A stretch of DNA of 36,665 bases from DATFMH01 sp035267045 (GCA_035267045.1 DATFMH010000016.1:1-36665); one strand, 5' to 3'; numbered from the stretch's first letter, positions 1 through 7,995 are shown. Notes: generated by a model not told the origin, from the letters alone. Program-made: numbers and translations.

Positions 1-3
1 TCA

Positions 4-1089
4 ATGGATAATCCGGCGATAAAGGCGTTGGTTCCGGTACAGAAAAAGTTTACATCTGAACTCTTGAAAACAAATGGGGTTGTGGGAACGGCTATAGGTT
101 TAGATCAAAGCGGTCAACCGGCAATTTTAGTTCTAACACAAACTGATATTGTTGCCCAGGCCAGGGCCAAGGGACAACCATCTCCAATTCCGGCTGAACT
201 GGATAATGTACCGACAAGAATGTATGTAGTCGGTAAAATAACAACATTACAACCTTTAAAAGGAAATTCAAATCACGGAGGTGGTAAACCCGGTGGTGGT
301 GGAGGAACAACGGTAAGTCATACAGCCATTCAATCACCCCCTATTCAACTTGGAACCTCGGGCGGTTGGAGATATGATAATGCAAACGGCTACTGTTGCT
401 CAGGAACATTAGGATCTTTGATTACGGATGGATCGAATATATATATCCTGAGTAATTATCATGTATTTTACGGTGATATTGCACCGGGTGGTAATAACAG
501 AGTCGCATCAGCCGGTGATCCGGTCATTCAACCGGGACTTGTGGACGTTAATTGTGATCCTACCCAGGCACAGAATGTCGCAACACTGGTATCCGGTGGA
601 GGAAGTCTTTGGAATACTGCCACGGGAACCCAAACTAATGCCAATGTAGATGCCGGAATTGCCAGGATCGATCCCAATATGGTAAACACATCCGGCTCTA
701 TACTCGAAATCGGTACTATATCCTCCTCAACTGTTGCCGCATCACTGAACCAGGCTGTCAAGAAAAGCGGACGAACAACCGGATTAACAACCGCTACCGT
801 TTCGGGTCTCAATGCAACGATAAGCGTATCATACGAAGATGAATGTGCCGGATCTACAGCATTCACAATAACTTATACAGGACAAATTCTCGTAAATAAC
901 AAAGGAAGTAAATTTCTTGATTCAGGCGATTCGGGATCATTGATGGTTGAAAATGTTACGACCAATCCAAGGGCCGTAGGCTTGTTATTTGCGGGAAGTA
1001 AAAGAGTAGCTGTTGCCAATCCTATTAATGATGTATTAAACTATTATTCAAATAAACTTGGTGGAACGTTTCATATGGTTGGCAATTAA
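4..1089 (+). CDS. NAL1-like trypsin-fold serine protease with N-terminal accessory domain (possibly 5'-partial)
   Basis: The C-terminal part (about residues 110-361) looks like a chymotrypsin-fold serine peptidase. His153 lies in LSNYHVF, Asp216 in NVDAGIARI, and Ser310 in LDSGDSGSLMV, in the order expected for a His-Asp-Ser triad. The spacing and the DSGDSGS context resemble the NAL1-like group of trypsin-like peptidases. Residues 1-85 form a separate small domain (GVVGTAIG ... VGKI) joined by a Gly-rich linker at 90-102. The next gene encodes the same small domain alone. Cysteines at 131, 132, 184 and 281 suggest an exported, disulfide-bonded protein. No signal peptide follows Met4, and the frame is open to the first base of the window, so the true start may lie upstream. 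A terminator follows. The substrate is unknown. The protease call is firm and the NAL1 affiliation is by recognition. Confidence 0.8.
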   Translation: MDNPAIKALVPVQKKFTSELLKTNGVVGTAIGLDQSGQPAILVLTQTDIVAQARAKGQPSPIPAELDNVPTRMYVVGKITTLQPLKGNSNHGGGKPGGGGGTTVSHTAIQSPPIQLGTSGGWRYDNANGYCCSGTLGSLITDGSNIYILSNYHVFYGDIAPGGNNRVASAGDPVIQPGLVDVNCDPTQAQNVATLVSGGGSLWNTATGTQTNANVDAGIARIDPNMVNTSGSILEIGTISSSTVAASLNQAVKKSGRTTGLTTATVSGLNATISVSYEDECAGSTAFTITYTGQILVNNKGSKFLDSGDSGSLMVENVTTNPRAVGLLFAGSKRVAVANPINDVLNYYSNKLGGTFHMVGN

Positions 1090-1110
1090 TTCTTCATATA
1101 AATTTCATGT

Positions 1111-1147
1111 AAAAAGCCCACATTAGTTATACAGTGGGCTTTTTTTA
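1111..1147 (+). terminator. Rho-independent terminator after the protease gene
   Basis: AGCCCAC (1115-1121) pairs perfectly with GTGGGCT (1134-1140) around a 12-nt loop, and a run of seven T follows (1140-1146). It lies 22 nt after the protease stop codon and just before the small lipoprotein gene, so it would reduce or separate expression of the two. Confidence 0.85.
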
Positions 1148-1165
1148 AATAAAAATGTGAATTAT

Positions 1166-1513
1166 ATGAGAAAGCTAAATTCCGATATCAGAACTTTTCA
1201 CACCTTCTTCTACGTCTGCTTAATACCGTTATTGATTTTACAATGCCGTTCATCAAATAAAAATGATACCATGCAAAAGACGCCAATCAAAGAGGTTATA
1301 AAACAACATTCATCTGAAATTATGTCTATTCCCGGTGTTGTAGGGTTATATCAGGGAGAGACAGACGACGGGAAGCCATGTATAAAAGTTATGATTGAAA
1401 AGGAATCCAATGAGATTGAACAAAAAATCCCCAAAAAATTAGAGGGCTATCCGGTTATCATCGATGTAACAGGGAAAATAAAACCTATGAATCGGGACAC
1501 TAACAATTCATAA
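1166..1513 (+). CDS. small predicted lipoprotein, stand-alone copy of the protease N-terminal domain
   Basis: The product is 115 aa from ATG 1166; a GTG at 1157 would add three residues. It starts with a basic and hydrophobic segment ending LLILQC, a possible lipobox with an atypical Gln at -1, so lipidation is likely but not certain. The rest (about residues 40-110) matches residues 15-85 of the upstream protease: SIPGVVGLYQGETDDGKPCI against TNGVVGTAIGLDQSGQPAI, then IPKKLEGYPVIIDVTGKI against IPAELDNVPTRMYVVGKI. I recall this domain type from uncharacterised bacterial proteins but know no assigned function. A role as a binding or regulatory partner of the protease is inferred from the shared domain and adjacency. 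An upstream terminator means it may have its own promoter. Confidence 0.7.
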   Translation: MRKLNSDIRTFHTFFYVCLIPLLILQCRSSNKNDTMQKTPIKEVIKQHSSEIMSIPGVVGLYQGETDDGKPCIKVMIEKESNEIEQKIPKKLEGYPVIIDVTGKIKPMNRDTNNS

Positions 1514-1535
1514 CTTCCCGATTCTGTATTCCAAC

Positions 1536-1563
1536 TTTTGCCTTTTGCCTTCTGCCTTCTGCC
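1536..1563. repeat. heptamer tandem repeat, four units
   Basis: Four consecutive 7-bp units, TTTTGCC, TTTTGCC, TTCTGCC and TTCTGCC, fill the gap between two convergent genes and end two bases before the stop of the minus-strand dehydrogenase. The units drift by single T/C changes. A more degenerate tract of similar type lies at 3706-3741. Confidence 0.8.
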
Positions 1564-1564
1564 T

Positions 1565-2545
1565 TTATATATAATCTTCTCTTTTTAGCAGCCCTTTAAT
1601 TGGTTTACCGGTTATATAATGCTGCACATTCGTCACAACTTTCTCCATCGCCTGATCCATGACCCCGGGTACTATTGATGAATTATGAGGGGAAGCCAGA
1701 ACATTCGGCAATTGGGTTAAGGGATACTCAAGTTTAAATGAACCGTGACGCAACGGTTCAACCCACCATGATTCCAGGCCGGCTTTAAAATCCGGATTAT
1801 CCCGGAGATGCTCATATAAATCTTTTTGCCTGATAATTTCTCCCCTGGCTACATTTACCAATATGGCGTTCGGCTTCATCCATTCCAATTGCTCTTTACC
1901 GATTAATCCACGTGTATCATTGTTCAGAGGCATGGATAAAACAACAATATCTGATGATTCGAGTATATACTTCAGATCTTTAAGTGTACCGATAAAATCG
2001 GTTGCCTCTTCACTTTTTCCGCTGGTATTCATTGCAAAAATCAGGGATCCAAAAGACCGGAAAAGATGAGCCGTGTGCTTGCCGATTCCACCAAAACCCA
2101 AAATACCAATTGTTGAATCCTTAATATATTTATTCGGTTTACCAAACATATTAAACTCGCCCCTTTTCATATTTTCATGTTCCTCCATCAACCTTTTGGA
2201 CAGGGCGAGCGCCATTGCAACTACGTGTTCTGCCATCGGCTCCCCATAGGCTCCGGCATTAGAGGCAATAGTTATATTCTTCGGTATCTTCTCAAATGGA
2301 ACATGATCGGCGCCAGCCGATAATAACTGCATGAAGCGAGCTTTCTTTACCAAATCAAAATCATTACCAAACTCTTTTGCGGGATGCCAGGCTAAGATGA
2401 TACCCGCGCTTTTTAAGGCTCTTTGTCTTTCTTCACTATTCTTATCGTATATAAACTCCAATTCGCCATGTTCCTTTAAGCCTTCTTCAATAATCTCGCG
2501 TTTCGTTTTGTCAACTTTACAGGTGACAACTATATGTTCAGACAT
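1565..2545 (-). CDS. D-2-hydroxyacid dehydrogenase (NAD-dependent)
   Basis: This 326-aa protein has the normal length for the D-isomer-specific 2-hydroxyacid dehydrogenase family, which interconverts 2-hydroxyacids and 2-oxoacids with NAD(P)H in the cytosol. The nucleotide-binding loop GFGGIG is at 150-155. The usual active-site residues are present: Arg234 in NVARGEII, Glu263 in WWVEPL, and His287 in ASPHNSS. The segment after Arg234 (LESWWVEPLRHG) differs from the common DVFEEEPLP form, so the substrate cannot be read from sequence. It sits 21 nt downstream of the MBL-fold gene on the same strand and is probably cotranscribed with it. The family is secure but the substrate is not. Confidence 0.88.
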   Translation of the reverse strand: MSEHIVVTCKVDKTKREIIEEGLKEHGELEFIYDKNSEERQRALKSAGIILAWHPAKEFGNDFDLVKKARFMQLLSAGADHVPFEKIPKNITIASNAGAYGEPMAEHVVAMALALSKRLMEEHENMKRGEFNMFGKPNKYIKDSTIGILGFGGIGKHTAHLFRSFGSLIFAMNTSGKSEEATDFIGTLKDLKYILESSDIVVLSMPLNNDTRGLIGKEQLEWMKPNAILVNVARGEIIRQKDLYEHLRDNPDFKAGLESWWVEPLRHGSFKLEYPLTQLPNVLASPHNSSIVPGVMDQAMEKVVTNVQHYITGKPIKGLLKREDYI

Positions 2546-2566
2546 GAGGTAATAATTTTAAAATGT

Positions 2567-3562
2567 TTATTTATTCATGTTCACATTGTGATTTTTAGAT
2601 AAAATTTTATCCAATTTCAATGTTTCACCTATCTGCATACTTATAAATTCTTCTTCCGGGATTTTTCTTTCTTTTAACGCTTTTGAGAGTAATTCAGGTG
2701 GTTCATCCGGTTTTTCATCCGCCAACATAAATGCACCCCAGTGCATGGCTACGGAAAAATAAGATTTAATATCAATGTGAATTTTGACGGCGTGTTCAGG
2801 ATCAACATGAACAGGACTCATAAACCAACGAGGTTCATAAGCCCCTATTGGAATAGCCGCTAAGTCAAAAGGTCCGTATAGCTCTCCAATTTCTTTAAAA
2901 TCTATATTATATCCGGTATCACCAACAAAATAAAAGGAGAAATCAGGATGAGTTAGAATCCATCCTGACCAAAGCGTTTTATTCATGGATAATGGAGAGC
3001 GGCCGCTGAAATGCTGGGCGGGAACACAGCGGATGATCCATTTATTTTTAGTTATCGATTGCCACCAGTCAAGCTCTGTAACACGATCAATACCTTCATT
3101 ACGGAACCAGTCCTTTACACCTAACGGAACGAAATAATGTGGTGGATTTTGTTTCTGCTTAGCTTCCAGTTGCAAGATCGTCGCACGATCGAGATGGTCA
3201 TAGTGGTCGTGGGATAAAATCACCCAGTCAACTGGAGGCAAATCATCAACTGTAAGGCCGGGCGGATTAATGCGTTTGGGTCCCAGCCACGAAAATGGTG
3301 AAGCATTTTCACCCAGCATAGGATCCGTGAGTATATTCAGACCATTGTATTGCAATAAAAAAGCCGAATGCCCAATCCATGTTAATGTGGGAACCGATCT
3401 GTTTTCTTTTAAGAAACCCACATCATTTTTATGGACCGGCAGTTCAACCGGTTTATGATCTTTACCAAATCGCTGCCCCTGCCATTTGATAAAATCCCAG
3501 AAATTCCTCCCTGGAATGGGATGATTATTTCTAAATCCGTTTTTCGTATGATGCTTCTTCAA
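2567..3562 (-). CDS. MBL-fold metal-dependent hydrolase (NAPE-PLD/UlaG-like)
   Basis: The 331-aa protein carries a metallo-beta-lactamase fold. It has the metal motif HDHYDH at 118-123, a further His184 (PAQHFSGR), Asp215 (FVGDTGYN) and His274 (AMHWGAF), giving a full two-metal ligand set. The start (WIGHSAFLLQYNGLNILTDP) and overall pattern match the family that contains N-acyl-phosphatidylethanolamine phospholipase D and UlaG-like lactonases. Members act on phospholipids, lactones or other phosphoesters, and this sequence does not fix the choice. There is no signal peptide, so it is probably cytosolic. It is the upstream gene of a likely two-gene unit with the D-2-hydroxyacid dehydrogenase. 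Confidence 0.87.
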   Translation of the reverse strand: MKKHHTKNGFRNNHPIPGRNFWDFIKWQGQRFGKDHKPVELPVHKNDVGFLKENRSVPTLTWIGHSAFLLQYNGLNILTDPMLGENASPFSWLGPKRINPPGLTVDDLPPVDWVILSHDHYDHLDRATILQLEAKQKQNPPHYFVPLGVKDWFRNEGIDRVTELDWWQSITKNKWIIRCVPAQHFSGRSPLSMNKTLWSGWILTHPDFSFYFVGDTGYNIDFKEIGELYGPFDLAAIPIGAYEPRWFMSPVHVDPEHAVKIHIDIKSYFSVAMHWGAFMLADEKPDEPPELLSKALKERKIPEEEFISMQIGETLKLDKILSKNHNVNMNK

Positions 3563-3705
3563 AATAAGTAATTTGCATTCACCAGTGGTTTGACCGGTTT
3601 ATAAACGCATTATAACATTTTTTATGTTTTTATATTCATAGAGTGAGTCGGCTGCGCACCAGATTATCTGTGATCGATAGACTTTTATCATTATGCTTTT
3701 CATCC

Positions 3706-3741
3706 CTATGCTCTTTGTGCCATGCACTATGCTCCCTGCTA
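3706..3741. repeat. degenerate heptamer-type repeat tract
   Basis: The 8-mer CTATGCTC occurs at 3706-3713 and again at 3727-3734, exactly 21 bp (3 x 7) apart, with GTGCCATGCA between and CCTGCTAT after. TGC trinucleotides recur at 3709, 3718, 3723, 3730 and 3737. It resembles a decayed heptamer tract like that at 1536-1563, just after the stop of the aldo/keto reductase gene. The rest of the 184-nt gap holds no gene I can support. Confidence 0.5.
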
Positions 3742-3746
3742 TAGAA

Positions 3747-4778
3747 TTATTTACGTCCCCTGCTTTGAAAATCGATCATCCATTCAGGATAAATCTGTGG
3801 GGGTTGTGTGATTTCCGAAATCGTTGCAAGTTCATCAGCTGTTAATTCCACTTCTGCGCTACTCAAATTATCATCCAGCTGTGACATATTTTTGGCACCG
3901 ATAATAACTGAAGCCACGCCATTTTGTTCCAACAGCCATGCTAAGGCGACTTGAGGTATCGACGATTCATGCTTTTTAGCAATTTCATCCATGGCATCCA
4001 CAACATCATACGCCTTTTCCTTATCGACAGGAGGAAAATCAAAGCCGGTTCGCCGTGCATCTTCGGGACCATCCTGATTTCGACGGTATTTACCCGTTAA
4101 AAAACCACCTGATAAAGGTGACCACGGCAATACACCGAGTCCTTCTTCTTTACTAAGCGGCAGCAATTCATGTTCCAGGTCACGTGCTGCAACAGAATAG
4201 TAAGCCTGAAGGGAGACAAATGATTCCCAGCCGTTGAATTTCGAAACCTGCAGAGCTTTGGCTATTTGACGAGCAGCCCAGTTAGACACACCGATATATC
4301 GTACTTTTCCATGTCTGACTAAATCGGTGAGCGCCTGTAATGTTTCTTCCATCGGCGTTATCGGATCCCATCCATGAACCTGGTACAAATCTATATAATC
4401 CGTATTTAGACGGTTCAGACTGGCTTCGCAAGCCTCCATTATATGTTTTCGGGATAGACCGACGTTATTTACATCCCCTGTTCCTTCGGCCGCTTCATCA
4501 CTCATGGCACCTCGAACTTTCGTTGCTAAAACAACGGAATCCCGTTTTATATCCAGATCTTTTAAAGATTGACCGAGTATCTTTTCCGATTCACCACGGG
4601 AATAAACATTAGCCGTATCAAAGAAATTAACACCGGAACCATACGCTTTGGCTATCATTTCGTTGGCCAGTTTTTGATCTACGGCTCCAATATTGTGAAA
4701 AGTTGAGCCAAAAGTCATTGTACCCATACACAATTCTGATACTTTTAAACCTGAATAACCTAATTTTTTGTACTTCAT
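3747..4778 (-). CDS. aldo/keto reductase
   Basis: A 343-aa aldo/keto reductase of the (beta/alpha)8-barrel family, which reduces aldehydes and ketones with NADPH in the cytosol. The catalytic tetrad is complete: Asp54, Tyr59 (FFDTANVYSRGESE), Lys87 (VVLATKV) and His135 (YIDLYQVHGWDP). The C-terminal NADPH-binding segment SVIIGAKNMSQLDDN is also recognisable. The sequence pattern (CMGTMTFG, SNWAARQ) is that of the bacterial AKR group often annotated as YccK/Tas-like oxidoreductases. It stands alone, with about 180 nt downstream and 220 nt upstream. The physiological substrate cannot be inferred. Confidence 0.9.
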   Translation of the reverse strand: MKYKKLGYSGLKVSELCMGTMTFGSTFHNIGAVDQKLANEMIAKAYGSGVNFFDTANVYSRGESEKILGQSLKDLDIKRDSVVLATKVRGAMSDEAAEGTGDVNNVGLSRKHIMEACEASLNRLNTDYIDLYQVHGWDPITPMEETLQALTDLVRHGKVRYIGVSNWAARQIAKALQVSKFNGWESFVSLQAYYSVAARDLEHELLPLSKEEGLGVLPWSPLSGGFLTGKYRRNQDGPEDARRTGFDFPPVDKEKAYDVVDAMDEIAKKHESSIPQVALAWLLEQNGVASVIIGAKNMSQLDDNLSSAEVELTADELATISEITQPPQIYPEWMIDFQSRGRK

Positions 4779-4941
4779 AAGAATGATCTATCGTTTTATT
4801 TTTTTGATTCTGATAATTATTTATTGCCCAATAATATTTTCATCTTTCTAACACACATGACGAGAAATTAGTTTATTTATGAAGTGAAGAATACGGGTAT
4901 AAGAGATTAAGTAACATCCCCAGCCTTTAATTGCCGGAACT

Positions 4942-4970
4942 AAAAAAAGCCCGGTAAGATTACCGGGCTT
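4942..4970 (-). terminator. Rho-independent terminator for the beta-hydroxyacid dehydrogenase transcript
   Basis: An 11-bp perfect stem, AAGCCCGGTAA (4947-4957) with TTACCGGGCTT (4960-4970), is followed on the minus strand by a run of T (seven A on the plus strand, 4942-4948). It lies 30 nt past the stop of the minus-strand gene ending at 5000. Confidence 0.88.
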
Positions 4971-4999
4971 AATAAGATCAACAGCACTAATATAACGCA

Positions 5000-5890
5000 T
5001 CAATCTCCATCTTTAATTCCTGCCATTTCGGCACTCACTTTTGCCAGGGCCGCCCAGTCGAAATCTTCCCAGCCTTTGGCTACGCCGGATAGATAGTGAT
5101 CGTGCATGAGACTTGCCAACGGCATGGGCACTTCGGCCGTACCGGCTGATTCGAGTGCAAGACTTACATCCTTCAGGCCGTGTTTCATCTTAAAACCTGC
5201 CGGTGTATACGATTCATCAGCTATGAGCGTACCATAATTCTTATAAATAGGCGAATTAAATAATGCCCCATTAATAATTTCAAGGTATTCCTTAATATCC
5301 ATACCCGATTTTTTGATCAATGCAAAAGATTCGCCCAAAGACTCAATCATGGATGCAATCATGAAATTACCGGCTACCTTAACGAGATTGGCTTTGAATG
5401 CTTCTTCACCTACTACGGATGTTTCCCGGCCCATTATCTCAAACAGAGGTTTACATTTTTCGATTGCTTCGTTATCCCCGGCGGCAACAATCCAAAGTTT
5501 ACCGTCGGCCGCAAAATCAGGCCGGCCAAAAACAGGTGCCGATACGAAAGTAGTATTTTCCTGTTCATGGACTTCTTCAAACTCCCTTGACAGTTCGGTA
5601 CTGATAGTACTCATAGATATATGAATAGCACCGTCTTTCATGGCATCAAGTCCGCCATCATCGTACATAACCGACAAGAGCGCGTAATCGTCAGACAGCA
5701 TAGTGATCAAAATATCCGCATCGGATACAAGATCCTGAACAGAATCGGCTACTTTTGCACCCTCTTTCCTAAGGTTCTCAGTTTTTGAATAGGTCCGGTT
5801 GTATACTGTAATTTCATGATTATCAGCGTTGAGTAAATTACGAGCCATGGGTTCCCCCATATTTCCTAAACCGAGAAATCCTATCTTCAT
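5000..5890 (-). CDS. NAD(P)-dependent beta-hydroxyacid dehydrogenase (3-hydroxyisobutyrate dehydrogenase family)
   Basis: The 296-aa protein (from ATG 5890) belongs to the 3-hydroxyisobutyrate dehydrogenase / glyoxylate-succinic-semialdehyde reductase family. MKIGFLGLGNMGEPMARNL gives the Rossmann loop G7-x-G9-xx-G12. The substrate segment MSTIS, the APVFG segment, and a Lys at 171 (LVKVAGNF), where the family has its catalytic Lys, are all present. The open frame extends to a GTG at 5908, but AAGGAG (5897-5902) sits 6 nt before ATG 5890, which makes the ATG the likely start. The gene follows threonine aldolase by 24 nt and is probably in the same transcript. The pair suggests handling of small hydroxy acids or semialdehydes, but the exact substrate is unknown. 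Confidence 0.88.
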   Translation of the reverse strand: MKIGFLGLGNMGEPMARNLLNADNHEITVYNRTYSKTENLRKEGAKVADSVQDLVSDADILITMLSDDYALLSVMYDDGGLDAMKDGAIHISMSTISTELSREFEEVHEQENTTFVSAPVFGRPDFAADGKLWIVAAGDNEAIEKCKPLFEIMGRETSVVGEEAFKANLVKVAGNFMIASMIESLGESFALIKKSGMDIKEYLEIINGALFNSPIYKNYGTLIADESYTPAGFKMKHGLKDVSLALESAGTAEVPMPLASLMHDHYLSGVAKGWEDFDWAALAKVSAEMAGIKDGD

Positions 5891-5896
5891 AAAAAA

Positions 5897-5902
5897 CTCC
5901 TT
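5897..5902 (-). promoter_or_regulatory. ribosome binding site fixing the start at 5890
   Basis: The minus strand reads AAGGAG six bases before ATG 5890. The site lies inside the longer open frame that begins at GTG 5908, so it argues for the shorter protein. Such a clear Shine-Dalgarno site is uncommon in this window. Confidence 0.7.
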
Positions 5903-5914
5903 TTTCACTTAATT

Positions 5915-6934
5915 TTAGTTAAATAATTTCTGTAGTGATTCTATAACCTTATCAAGATTTTCATCACCTATCTGCAAATGGAACGTTGCACGGATTGTTT
6001 TCGGTCCAAATGGAGCCATAAAAATATCATAATCTTGTAATTTTTTAAGAGCTGACTCTGCTGTTTCATCTATAACATCAAATATAACAATGTTCGTTTC
6101 TACCCGGTCAAAGTCTATATTCAGTTTGGAACATTTGGAGACAACTTCAGCAAATTTCCTTGCCCGTTTATGATCTTCCGCCAGTTTGGGTAAATGATGA
6201 TCCACGGCATAATCAGCTGCGGCGGCGAGGATACCAATCTGACGCATACCTCCACCCAACATTTTCCGCATTCTACGGCCTTTGGCAACTCTTGCTTTGG
6301 TTGATAGCAACATAGATCCGACTGGTGCACCCAAACCTTTACTGAAGCAAACTGAAATGGTATCGGCAATTTTCCCGAAAAACCCAAAGTCTATGCCCGA
6401 TGCTATATGAGCATTCCAGATACGCGCGCCGTCAAGGTGAACAAACAGCCCATGCTTATCAGCCAATTCCCTGATGGACAGCAGATTATCTTTTGTATAA
6501 CATACACCGCCACCTTTATTGGTAGTATTTTCAAGCGCAATTACTTTTGTGTGAGGATCCCATTCATTTTTTGTCCTAATAGCCGGCTCTATGACTTCGG
6601 GGGTCAAAACACCATTGGTTCCTTTAACCGGACGTAACTGAACTGAAGAGAGCAACGCCGCGGCTGTGGCTTCATAATTAAAGACATGGCCTGTTTCATC
6701 AATAATTATTTCGTTGCCCGGCTCTGTTAATAAATTCACCGATAGCTGGTTACTCATTGTACCACTGGGAACAAAAAGCCCGGCCTCCATACCGAACATA
6801 CCTGCCACTTTTTCCTGAAAAGCATTTACCGTGGGATCATCGGCAAACACATCATCACCGACTTCTGCTTTCATCATAAATTCCCTCATCCCGGGAGTTG
6901 GTTTGGTTACCGTATCGCTTCTTAAATCAATCAT
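5915..6934 (-). CDS. ltaE: low-specificity L-threonine aldolase (PLP enzyme)
   Basis: The 339-aa protein starts MIDLRSDTVTKPTPGMR, the hallmark of threonine aldolase, which cleaves L-threonine or allo-threonine to glycine and acetaldehyde. His83 (ETGHVFNYE) stacks on the cofactor in this family, Asp168 (HLDGARIWNA) binds the pyridine nitrogen, and Lys199 (VCFSKGLGAPVGS) is the expected PLP Schiff-base lysine. The GGGMRQ loop follows. The length is normal. A minus-strand terminator lies just upstream (6960-6988), so this gene begins a transcript that continues into the beta-hydroxyacid dehydrogenase. The specificity for L-threonine versus L-allo-threonine cannot be read from sequence. Confidence 0.93.
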   Translation of the reverse strand: MIDLRSDTVTKPTPGMREFMMKAEVGDDVFADDPTVNAFQEKVAGMFGMEAGLFVPSGTMSNQLSVNLLTEPGNEIIIDETGHVFNYEATAAALLSSVQLRPVKGTNGVLTPEVIEPAIRTKNEWDPHTKVIALENTTNKGGGVCYTKDNLLSIRELADKHGLFVHLDGARIWNAHIASGIDFGFFGKIADTISVCFSKGLGAPVGSMLLSTKARVAKGRRMRKMLGGGMRQIGILAAAADYAVDHHLPKLAEDHKRARKFAEVVSKCSKLNIDFDRVETNIVIFDVIDETAESALKKLQDYDIFMAPFGPKTIRATFHLQIGDENLDKVIESLQKLFN

Positions 6935-6959
6935 AGATCTCTACTTTTGTTTATCACAT

Positions 6960-6988
6960 AAAAAAGGAGACCACTTTTGATGGCCTCC
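6960..6988 (-). terminator. Rho-independent terminator after 3-hydroxybutyryl-CoA dehydrogenase
   Basis: On the minus strand GGAGGCCA (plus coordinates 6988-6981) pairs with TGGTCTCC (6973-6966), including one G-U pair, and six T follow (A run at 6960-6965). It separates the gene ending at 7009 from threonine aldolase starting at 6934. Confidence 0.8.
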
Positions 6989-7008
6989 CTTTATGATAGT
7001 TTTTAAAT

Positions 7009-7866
7009 TTATTTATCGTATTTATAAAAACCTTCACCCGTTTTATCCCCCAGTTTGCCGGCATCAACCATCTTCACCAGCAAGGGACAAGGCCGGTATT
7101 TCGGGTCCTTGAAACCTTCATATAGTACTTTTAGAATATCAAGACAAACATCCAAACCGATGAAATCGGCTAATCGCAGGGGACCCATCGGATGCGCCAT
7201 GCCCAGTTTCATAACCGAGTCAACGTTTTCAGGGGTTGCTACGTTCTCATAAACCGCAAAAATAGCCTCATTAATCATCGGCATCAACACCCGGTTGGAA
7301 ACAAAACCAGGATAATCATTAACAGGTACCGGTTCTTTCTGCAATTTCTTAGCTGTGTCTTCTATCGTTTGATAAACTTCATCGGAGGTATCGAGTCCAC
7401 GTACGATCTCAACCAAACGCATAACAGGTACGGGATTGAAAAAGTGCATCCCGACTACCTGTTCCGGCCGATTGGTTACAGCTGCCAGTTTGGTAATTGA
7501 AATAGATGATGTATTGGAAGCTAAAATGGCAGTATCCGGTGCCGATTTATCGATCGTTCCAAATATCTTTTTTTTGAGATCAAAATTTTCGTTGACTGCT
7601 TCCACGATTAAATCCCGATCTTTAACACCGTCTTCAAGATTCAGGTTAACGGTTATATTATCAAGTGTTTTCTTCTTGTCGTCTTCGGTGATTTTCTCCT
7701 TCTTCACCATGCGAGACAAGTTTTTATCGATATTAGCCAATGCTCTGTCGGCGAACTCCTGTTTGACTTCAACTAATGTTACATCAAAACCGTTCATGGC
7801 GAACACATGGGTAATACCATTCCCCATCGTACCACCACCAACAACGGCGACTTTTTTAATGTCCAT
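7009..7866 (-). CDS. 3-hydroxybutyryl-CoA dehydrogenase
   Basis: A 285-aa protein of the short, single-function 3-hydroxyacyl-CoA dehydrogenase type (Hbd/PaaH), which oxidises or forms 3-hydroxybutyryl-CoA with NAD(P). The Rossmann loop is VVGGGTMG (Gly10, Gly12, Gly15). The family's catalytic set is visible: Ser117 (ASNTSS), His141 with Glu153 (MHFFNPVPVMRLVEIV), and Asn191 (GFVSNRV). The C-terminal dimerisation domain (MAHPMGPLRLADFIGLD ... KTGEGFYKYDK) is complete. It has its own terminator. No thiolase or crotonase is next to it, so whether it serves butyrate synthesis, beta-oxidation or polyester metabolism is open. Confidence 0.93.
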   Translation of the reverse strand: MDIKKVAVVGGGTMGNGITHVFAMNGFDVTLVEVKQEFADRALANIDKNLSRMVKKEKITEDDKKKTLDNITVNLNLEDGVKDRDLIVEAVNENFDLKKKIFGTIDKSAPDTAILASNTSSISITKLAAVTNRPEQVVGMHFFNPVPVMRLVEIVRGLDTSDEVYQTIEDTAKKLQKEPVPVNDYPGFVSNRVLMPMINEAIFAVYENVATPENVDSVMKLGMAHPMGPLRLADFIGLDVCLDILKVLYEGFKDPKYRPCPLLVKMVDAGKLGDKTGEGFYKYDK

Positions 7867-7995
7867 AATAATTTCCTCTCATTAATTTTTTTATCTCTAT
7901 TGATTGATTCAATATTTTTTTTCTAAAAGCGATTTTTCAGTCTATAATGCTCTCTTTTTATGGAAAAGAGTAGGCAATATCTCATCAATATTCAA

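Noticed and set aside
7436..7885. 149-aa plus-strand ORF opposite the 3-hydroxybutyryl-CoA dehydrogenase
   Set aside because: It lies wholly antisense to a gene with complete catalytic motifs. Its translation is low-complexity Ser/Thr/Phe with no recognisable motif.
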